In this document: positions 56,178 through 64,000 of the stretch, one piece after another | How the letters are laid out: every line of letters starts with the position of its first letter | Position numbering within the stretch: the stretch's first letter is position 1 | Assembly (NCBI GenBank): GCA_030512335.1 | Contig: JAULSU010000002.1 | Coordinates: 5,332,001-5,396,000, forward strand | DNA from: Immersiella caudata | Lineage: Eukaryota > Ascomycota > Sordariomycetes > Sordariales > Lasiosphaeriaceae | DNA: 64,000 nucleotides | Reading direction: 5' to 3' | The notes under the pieces: generated by a model | Databases searched by the model: none | Seen by the model: the letters and a program-made list of their open reading frames with translations, nothing else | Told to the model about the DNA's origin: nothing | Position numbers and translations under genes: made by a program

Positions 56178-57091
56178 ATGTTCTATCTCGTTGGCCTCGG
56201 CCTATCTGAAGAGACAGACATCACCGTCAAAGGCCTCGAAATCGTCAGGAAGGCCTCGCGCGTCTACCTCGAAGCCTACACCTCTATCCTCCTCGTCGAC
56301 AAGACCGTCCTAGTACATTCTCTCCATCTCTCTCTAAAATCCAACCTCTAACCACACTCTAGGAATCCTTTTATGGCCGCCCCGTCATAGTCGCCGACCG
56401 CGAAATGGTCGAATCCAACAGCGACGAAATCCTCCACAATGCCGCAACCGAAGACGTCGCCTTCCTCGTCGTCGGCGACCCCTTCGGCGCAACCACCCAT
56501 ACCGACATAGTCCTACGCGCGCGCGAGCTCAACATCCCCGTGGGAACCGTTCCCAACGCCTCCATCATGTCTGGTATCGGCGCGGCGGGGCTCCAGCTGT
56601 ATAACTTTGGGCAGACGGTTAGCATGGTGTTCTTTACGGATTCGTGGCGGCCTGCAAGTTTTTATGATCGGATCAAGGAGAATAGGTCGATTGGGTTGCA
56701 TACTTTGGTGTTATTAGACATCAAGGTGAAGGAGCAGAGCTTGGAGAACATGGCACGGGGGAGGAAGATTTATGAGCCTCCCCGGTACATGTCTGTGGGG
56801 ACTTGCTCGACGCAGATGTTGGAGATTGAGGAGGAAAAGGGGGAGGGCGTGTATGGACCGGGTAGTCTAGCTATTGGCGCCGCGCGCGTGGGCGGCAAGA
56901 CGGAGAAGTTTGTGGCGGGCACGCTGAAGGAGCTTTGCGATGCGGATGACCTTCTTGGGCCGCCATTGCATAGTTTGGTCCTGTTGGGGAGGAGGACACA
57001 CGAGCTGGAGCATGATTATGTCCGCCAGTTTGCTGTCAACCAGGAGACATGGGATAGGATATGGAAGGCCGACTACCAAGGGAAGCAATGA
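56178..57091 (+). CDS. DPH5: Diphthine methyl ester synthase
   Basis: SAM-dependent methyltransferase of diphthamide synthesis on elongation factor 2. Exons 56178-56312 and 56363-57091 (50-nt intron); 287 residues. [20 protein letters not shown] and the spliced EAYTSILL...ESFYGRP are the family start. The SAM-site motifs [20 protein letters not shown] and [20 protein letters not shown] follow, then [17 protein letters not shown] and the C-terminal [20 protein letters not shown]. Full-length and intact. Confidence 0.97.
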
Positions 57092-57399
57092 TGGGCAGCG
57101 AATGGAATGAAATGCTCGCAAAGGGCAGCCGGGTGCCGAGTGAGAGCAAGAGGCAACAAAACGCAAGGTGAGACCCATCTCCTGGTCAATGCCTAGTTCG
57201 GTTGAGTTCGCCCGACACTAGAGAGAACAAGCGCAACGAACGATCTCACAGTCTTGGACAAAAGAAATAGTATTGGTAGCAGGTGTTAACCTCGCCCTGA
57301 CATATCTCAGGTAGTATCTATCGCGGAACTTCAACCCCACCAAACGCTCCACGCTGGGTTGGACAGGGAAACGTTCGAGATGTTTAAGCCCCCAGACAC
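57092..57399. other. Convergent 3' flanks of DPH5 and the BLI-3-like gene
   Basis: 308 bp, no gene recognised. Confidence 0.6.
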
Positions 57400-58080
57400 T
57401 TAATGAGAGGACCTCCAATTCTTGACATCCTGCTCGCTAATCTCCCGGAGCTTGTTCACCTGGGCCGGCTTACCCGTCACAGTGCCTTGAGCAACCTCAG
57501 CAACCCTGCCAAGAATGTTCTTCGAGGAGATGGAGTAGTGGGCCGTGACCATCTTGACGCGGATGATACCGATACGCGGGTCGTTCTCCCCTCCGTCGTG
57601 AGTGCCGTCACCAAGATCACCCAGCCAGGCCTTTAGCTGCGGGCTGTAGTGCTTCTTAACAAGGTCCCGGTCAGTCACGACACTAGCCACGCCGCTGACG
57701 GACGCCCACTCGCCCATGCTGTTGATGAAGGAGATGTTGACGTGGGGATCTGTGGAGAGATCATCTGTCTTGCCAGACTCGGTGTTGGTGTGGAACAGAA
57801 GGTCAATACCGCCGTTCTCCTGTCACTCAGTTAGACTAGGGATCCTTCAACGGATGAGACGGGATGTTCGTACGGTGGCAACGAGGGCCATACACCGCGA
57901 AACAAGGTTTCCGGACTTGTTAGCATCGCGGGTGGTCATCATGCCGAACTTGCAGGACGTCGCAAAGTTGCTGAGGTCTTCGATCTTCTGAGCCAGAGGG
58001 ACCTCATTGTCGAGGTTGGCCGCCTTGAAGGGGTCGGCGTGCTTGCCGCCGGTGTTTGCGTTGGAGAACTGCTGAGCCAT
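57400..58080 (-). CDS. bli-3: BLI-3-like FMN-binding (PNPOx-like) stress protein
   Basis: Small cytosolic flavin-fold protein related to Neurospora blue-light-induced BLI-3 and bacterial general stress proteins of the pyridoxamine-phosphate-oxidase-like split barrel. Exons 57874-58080 and 57400-57819 (54-nt intron); 208 residues. Blocks seen: AQKIEDLSNFATSCKFGMMT, SRCMALVAT joined to ENGGIDLLFHTNTESGKTDD, HVNISFINSMGEWASVSGVA, then DRDLVKKHYSPQLKAWLGDL and DPRIGIIRVKMVTAHYS. Whether it is light-regulated here is not visible from the sequence. Intact. Confidence 0.9.
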
Positions 58081-59097
58081 GTTGCCTGGTTTGTGTTTGA
58101 ATGAGTTGCCTTGCTTGGGGGTGGTTCTACGATCTTGACTGGACTTTTGTGAGCTGTAAACGAAGTTGTTGAGATTGGCTGAGGACTGGAAGGACAAGCG
58201 GGCAAAGAGGGCGCAGTTCCTCTTTTACACGATCGCAGCCCACGAGTAGATCTCCCTAACATGATGCAACTGGCCCTATTAGCGGTTCCCCTGAATCTGC
58301 GATTTCATCATCGACCTCCCGAAGCAACGGAAACTGTTTCTGACAGATGAACGGTGACGTCAACACCGCCGTCAAGCGGGAGCGCAAAGGGGATACAACG
58401 CGCCAATCGATTCGAGCGCAAACGGTGAATCAGTACGATCGAGCTTGACTCGTTTGCCAGGGCGCTCAAAACAAACGCCTCGCACACGGAAGGTCGCATG
58501 ATCAGGTAGAAAAAGGTCTTAAAGTAGAGATATCAATTCAATTTTCTCCCGTATTTTAGTAGGTAGTTCCGAGTGAGGTTTTCGCGAGCTGAGCTGTAAG
58601 ACATCCTGTGGGAAAAAATGGGCGACTCATGCCCCTCAATTGTTGGAGTGATCTCTTCGTCACACGGGCATTTTCCGATGTTGCCATTTGGACCGCCGCT
58701 TTGTTCAAACTGGCAATCAAGGCAAGAGCAACATGGAGAGCACCTGCCAGAAGCCTTATCTTTGGGCTCACCTTCAGTCAGCGCAGAAGTTTCTCGTCAC
58801 CTGCGCGCGCATCTGAGAGGGAAGGCACTTCCGAGCCCCTCATCGCTCGGGGCCAGCCGACTCCATTTGGCGTCACCTCTCATTCCAAACGCGGACATCT
58901 TCAAGACGAGCTTCTGCTTCAGCATTCCCCCTCCTCCTCGCTGAGGCACGGCCGTTTGCCATTTGCCATCTAAGGCGCCATCCACCGTTCACCTTACCTA
59001 GGCGCTCTTTCCCTCAAATTTGTTCTTGGTCAATGAACAACCCGCTGGACGAGTGAGCCGGCCAGCACCTCGCCTCTTCGGCGAAATCGACAGCAAA
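58081..59097. promoter_or_regulatory. Divergent promoter region: BLI-3-like (-) and F-box-like (+)
   Basis: 1.0 kb without a supportable gene. Confidence 0.5.
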
Positions 59098-60578
59098 ATG
59101 TCTCAATTCAACCGCGTGAGTTTGAGCTGCAACACTATCCATGTGCGTATGGTGTACTAACGCCCACCTAGAGAGCGTTGCCTTTTGAGGAGCGGGATCA
59201 AGCTGATCAAGCAGAGGCTTGGTACAATGACCCGCTCCGGGCTCAAGTCCGCGATCTGGCTGATGAGAATCGGCGTCTGAAGAAGTTGCTCACTAGCCAC
59301 AACATATCGTGGTCATCACTCGCAACCTTTGACGATCGCTTCCCCGAGTCGCAGAGCTCGCCTTCGGTAGCCAGGGTGAGGCGAATGACCCGATCATCCA
59401 CATCCAAGGCTGCGCTTGAGAGAGACCCTCGCATGCCCTCGCTGCCCGTGGAGATCCAGCTCAAGATCCTTGAGGTGGCTCTTACGAGCGATTACCCTAT
59501 CCTGGACCCTCTCTCAAAGATCACCAAGGAACATACGACCGTGGATGAGAGGTCGCGTGGAAACCAAATCGCTATCGGCTTCCTTGCAACCTGCAAAGCC
59601 TACCACGCAGAAGGCACTCGGTTTCTGTGGAAGAACAATGAATTCGTCTTCACCAGCCACCACGCCCTTCGGAATCTCGCCAATCTGGGCCCCGAATATC
59701 GCAAGACGATCAAGTCTATCGCCCTCAGAATCATCGCCCGGTATTACGATGATGCGAAGCGGACCCGCAGGGCGAAGAGCAACATTACTGGAAAGACAAT
59801 TCCCGTCAAGGCCGTAGCTCGTGTCTACGACAACCCACTGGCGCGCAAAGGCTACAAAAGCTACACGTGGCTCCAGTTGATCGACTTCCTGGATGCCCTT
59901 CGACCGCCGTTCGATCCTCAGCGCAAGAAGAAGTGGCCACGCCCGCGTATGTTGCCCGGATTGGAATCTATGAGAATGGATTTTGTCAACTTTCCCAAGG
60001 AGTACCTGAACTCGCCGGACATCGACCTCCACAGACTTGCGGCCCACGACCTCGGATGCACCCTCAACGAGCTGATGCTCACAGGCCTTCCCGAGGATCT
60101 CAACGGCACCAGAGCGCTGACCGACTTGACCGGGCTGGTGAGAGATGACGGACTGATCATGAAGAGCCCGGATACCTTTATCAGCGATTACAGCCACCTC
60201 ACGCGCATGAAGGACTGCCCGCTGGATTTTCGCGTTGTTCGGGCTTGGAAGCCGCTCGCAGATGAGATCGAGAGGCAATTTGGCGACTCTGACCATGAAC
60301 ATGATCGTGGTCGTGGTCATGGCCATCACCATCCTGATGTCGCCCCGGCTCCACCTGACGTCGGTCATCCAGAGTCCATCTGGATGGAGAAGAAGACCAT
60401 CTGGAGACGCGTTCCCAAGAGTCGAGATGCCGCCCGGCACGATCGTTCATGGATTGAGTTCAGCAGGACTTTCGGCTTGCCCGTGGACCCGGACGAGGAC
60501 GATTTTGATGAGAGCTTCTTGCTCTTCTGTGAGGGGTGTGGAGAGGTCCACGAGCCAATGTCGGATCACGACATCTAG
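59098..60578 (+). CDS. F-box-like protein with N-terminal coiled segment
   Basis: Exons 59098-59115 (MSQFNR) and 59172-60578; 474 residues. The 56-nt intron has a GTGAGT donor and CTAAC branch. Residues 10-50 form a short coiled segment (RAQVRDLADENRRLKKLL). MPSLPVEIQLKILEVALTSD near residue 95 is an F-box-like start. Fungal F-box-family features follow: GFLATCKAYHAEGTRFLWKN and LRNLANLGPEYRKTIKSIAL. A His-rich insert (DHEHDRGRGHGHHHPD) precedes an acidic C-terminus with FCEGCGEVHE. Likely an SCF substrate receptor or a stand-alone F-box-like protein; the target is unknown. If the first exon is wrong, translation would start at 59178. Intact. Confidence 0.78.
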
Positions 60579-62667
60579 GCTTTCGGGCTCCCTATGAGCA
60601 GGCCAGACCAAGTCTGAATGGTACGGCGTTTTTTGCCATCGCGGGTTTGGCGGCCATCATGATATTATGAGAAGTATGTCCTCTGCGGTAGACAGCATGG
60701 GATGGATGCTAGTTTTGCGGTTGATAATGGCATGGAAAAGGTATGGGCCGTGGATGGCATAATGAACCAAATACCCCTCTTAGAGCGGTGGGAGGGAGCA
60801 TCTTTGGACGGGCATGTTTAGGTAGCTGTCACAATACAACCAACACTGAACATTCCACTGGGAATCCAGTCAATCCTCACGGCAGCAGCGCGATCGCTCC
60901 CATCGTTCGGTGAAAGATAGAAGGTAATCATGGCGGCCACGCACAGCCTCCATGTGGCACGGCAGGGAGCAGCCTGAGACGCTGTTTGCATGTGTTGAGG
61001 GGGTTGGGCCATGTTGGGTATGAGGAGCAGTGAGATTTTATCGCGGAACAACGCAGTAGGCTAGATCAACAGGCCAGACCAATATGGCAACACAGCCAAA
61101 ACAGCAGCAAATGTGAGTTTGCTCCAGAGCAGGAACGAGAGGCTCGCCGTCGTGAGACACGCGGACCGGTCGAGACCAGGGTCAACCCAGTGACGAGAAG
61201 CACGCCCCCAGAACGGAGTTGAACTCGCCGGCTGGTGCCGACAGGCTCATCAGCCGCACCCCACAGTCTTCAAGATCGTGGTGATGCGCGCTGACACCAT
61301 TCCCAGGCCATGATGATCGCCGTGGCGGACCCGCCAATCGCAGATGCCCAAAAACAGACCAATCATGCTTCGCGATAAACAGGGAGCAGCAGGGGACCAC
61401 ACGGACCATGCAGGAACAAATCAAGTGCGAGTGGTCGAATCAGAGTGGGATCGCTGTTGCTCATTGGCGCAATGGTGTGGCAACCATATCAGAGGCCGAC
61501 TTCTGAGATGCGTTCAAGGCCTCTCGATGCAGAGAAGGCCGTTCAAAATAAAACGCCCATGAAAACTGCAACGTGAACTTTTGAAAACGGCGGGGCCCGT
61601 TTAAATGTGCGCGAGAGGTCTGCGAGAGTGCGATGGATGCCTATGACTAACCTCAGGATCATCTGCTGGGCCACCGGTAGAAGCCGTTGGATTTTACCGG
61701 GAGTGCTTTCTTTGGACGCTCGTCAGATCTCAGGTAAGCCGGCTGTTGCTATCAACAGTCATGCCCTGGCACAGCCCGCGACTGCCAATGACGTTGGGAA
61801 ATGCCAGGCAATGCGCAAACCAAGTCACCCGCCGAATCTGGTGGGCGATGCCCGGTTTTGTCAAAGAGTGCGACTTGGAGGCATTTTCCCAGCGCGGTGA
61901 CCGTTTTGCTTGGCTCATTTAGGTCGCTGGCTGGGATATTTCGCTACGGGGCTTCTTTGCACCCGTTTTGCCAGCGATTGGCAGTCGTCGCGAGCGCAAG
62001 AAACCTTGGCCAGATTGTTGGCCCTCCAGCGGTGCTGCCCTCTTTCCTGGGCGCGACGCACCGTGCCACCAAGCGGTCTGGACTTTGGGCAGCGGCACCT
62101 CATGCGACTCGAACGATGTGTGGGATCGCAGCGCGACTGCCGGGAAACACAGATTGACATCAGGAAGGCGATCGGTTGGATTGAGTTTATGGTGAGCCAA
62201 CCAGGTCACTGCTGTGTTTCTGGCAGGTGAACGCCTGCCCCGGAAAAATAGAGGGGAGCCGTGGCGTCGAAGAATGCAGGTACGGCGCACGGTGCAACGC
62301 TGTCCAACTCACTTGCAGTAAGATTAAAAGGAGGCATGCGAAGTACCGAGCACGCACCTTCTCGCCGGCGAGGTACATCTCGGCACCTGCCCGCCCAGAT
62401 TTTTGGCGCCCTTCATATATCCTCAGTGCAAATCCCAGCTCGCATTCCACTTCTCTTCTCCTCCAACCTCACCCTCCAGACGCTCATTACCTAGAGTTTT
62501 TACACTCGCGCCATTCGTTTTCCATCAACATACCTACGGGCTCTATCTCTATCGGCACCGATTTTGAACATCTTTTCAATCACCACATCGCGTCCGATTG
62601 ATCGACCCACCCCGACCTAAGATCTCCGACGCCTCTTACCGCCCGCCCGCCAAACTCAATTGACAAC
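60579..62667. other. 2.1 kb intergenic region
   Basis: Only short overlapping frames without motifs. The right end (about 62440-62667) is pyrimidine-rich and looks like the promoter and 5' UTR of the next gene. Confidence 0.5.
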
Positions 62668-63407
62668 ATGCTCGCCAAGTCCTTCTCCGCGCTGGCGGTT
62701 CTCGCCTTCGCGGCACAGGCCGTCGCTGAGCCCAAGCCCTACAAGCCCCAGCTATACAAGACGTCAGTCCGCGACTTGTTCGGTGTTGTTCGTCGTGCAG
62801 ATCAGCCCGGGTACCAGCCATCGTCCTCCGTCTGTGGTGCTGGCCCTACCTGCGAGGCTGCCTGCGGTGCCGGATACACGACCTGCGCATCCACGGATGA
62901 GGCTGTCCACTGCTACAATCCCGCGGCCAAGGAGATTTGTTGCCCTGACAAGTCTGGCAGTGAGTAGCGACCGATGCAAGTTGCCCTAGGGTGACCCCAC
63001 TGACTCGTTTGATAGATGCTTGCGACGCTGGTTTCTACTGCACGTCCGACAAGGAGGGCGAGACATGGTGCTGCCCCGATGCTCTCGATGTCGTAGCCTG
63101 CGCTGCCGCCTACTCTGTCTCCGGTGGTCTCGTTGCGCAGACGGCCAAGCCCGACTCGTCGAGCTCCGCGCCTCCGCGTGTCACCCCGATTAAGAACGGA
63201 ACCTACTCTGCGATCCCGACTGCTTCTAGCAGTTGCACCTCGACGATTGCTCCCTCGGCTGGTTTCCCCGGCTCCAACGCCACCGCTCCCAACTTCACCG
63301 CGCGCCCCACTGCCACACCAACCAACGTCCAGCAGGGTGCTGGTCAGATGGTTGCCCCAGCAGGTGCTCTCGCGCTCCTTGCGGCCGGTATCGCCGCCCT
63401 CCTCTAA
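62668..63407 (+). CDS. Secreted Cys-rich, probable GPI-anchored surface protein
   Basis: Exons 62668-62959 and 63016-63407 (56-nt intron); 227 residues. Signal peptide MLAKSFSALAVLAFAAQAVA (residues 1-20). A Cys-rich ectodomain follows: VCGAGPTCEAACGAGYTTC, HCYNPAAKEICC, then after splicing NACDAGFYCTSDKEGETWCC. Then comes a Ser/Thr/Pro-rich stalk with N-glycosylation sites (NGT, NAT, NFT). The C-terminus is hydrophobic (MVAPAGALALLAAGIAALL), preceded by a small-residue GAG omega-site candidate, which indicates a GPI anchor. The Cys pattern is conserved in Sordariomycete cell-surface proteins of unknown function. It would be processed by GPI8-type transamidase. Intact. Confidence 0.85.
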
Positions 63408-64000
63408 GCTCCAAATGGCATCAATACTCGGGACTCCTGGAAGGTGCAGCGCTCACATCAGCCCCGAGGTTGTTTTCGCTTGTACGAGACATGAGACACG
63501 ACAACAGCGACTTTCGCGATTCGTCCTTCACCTTTTTGTGCAAAGTTCGGCATGTTTTGTCGACCTAGGCGATATACCCTTTGCCTGCCGAGATTCAGCC
63601 AGCGCGACTTCAGGACGTTGATGATGAGGCACGGTTCTACTCTGCTTGTGGTTTCCCCCTGGAGCTTGGGGCGTCGGAAAAGTGATGCATTTTGCTCGTC
63701 GCGTTGATCAGGATGGGATGCATTCATGGACCTGTATTAATTACCTTCGATGAGATACTCTGGGGACTTGGTCCTCCGGTTTTGTGAGGTTGCTTTTTGT
63801 GGCGCGGATTGGGTTTGGGAGGCCGGTTTCTTGTTCCTAATTGCCCTGAAGACAAACATACAAACTTTGCACACCTGCCTGTTGTCCATTTGTGTGATGG
63901 GTCGCTCAAGGCACAACTTGTTCCGATTCCAAGAATGACTTGGAGTTCCATATCCGACCTCCGCGCCTCGCCCAAGGAGGAAGCTCTCTGCTTCAGATGT
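63408..64000. other. 3' flank, no recognisable feature
   Basis: Short frames only to the window end. Confidence 0.5.

Overview
The window looks like nuclear DNA of a filamentous ascomycete, most likely a Sordariomycete. Genes carry short introns (about 45-60 nt) with GTRAGT-like donors, CTRAC branch sites and YAG acceptors. Housekeeping proteins such as threonine synthase, the GPI8 transamidase, ALG1, a TFIIIC subunit, SNU23, DPH5 and a BLI-3-like flavoprotein have typical Pezizomycotina sequences. I built all exon-intron models by hand from reading-frame continuity, splice signals and remembered family alignments.

Layout. 1-2137 (+): 3' part of a NACHT-WD40 NOD-like receptor of the HET-E/HNWD type, with six almost identical WD40 units. 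2.1-12.2 kb: a gene graveyard with simple and degenerate tandem repeats, one intron-containing tRNA-Ile, and decayed fragments of several families: an uncharacterised GDVK-motif protein, a HET domain, a caspase-like effector, a Nudix hydrolase, TPRs and an amidase. 12.3-23.4 kb (all -): an ABCC transporter, threonine synthase THR4 and an MFS transporter. 23.4-26.8 kb: apparently gene-free.

26.8-38.1 kb: a second accessory block. It holds an F-box protein, an intact HET-domain protein, a broken 2EXR gene, a broken F-box gene, a DUF6594 membrane protein and two tandem paralogues of an unrecognised Arg/Glu-rich family. 38.7-63.4 kb: a dense, conserved core block with a histidine-phosphatase protein, GPI8, TFIIIC90-like, CRC1 carnitine carrier, MSC2-like zinc transporter, ALG1, E2 ubiquitin-conjugating enzyme, SNU23, DPH5, BLI-3-like protein, a second F-box-like protein and a secreted Cys-rich, probably GPI-anchored protein.

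How it fits together. The core genes serve unrelated housekeeping jobs. GPI8 and ALG1 both act in the ER, and the probable GPI-anchored protein would be a client of GPI8. The accessory blocks share a theme of fungal non-self recognition: an NLR receptor, HET domains, a caspase-like module, TPRs, F-box and 2EXR proteins. Many of these are broken, which fits fast birth-and-death turnover of recognition genes. No CRISPR, plasmid, phage or rRNA features and no intact transposon were seen.
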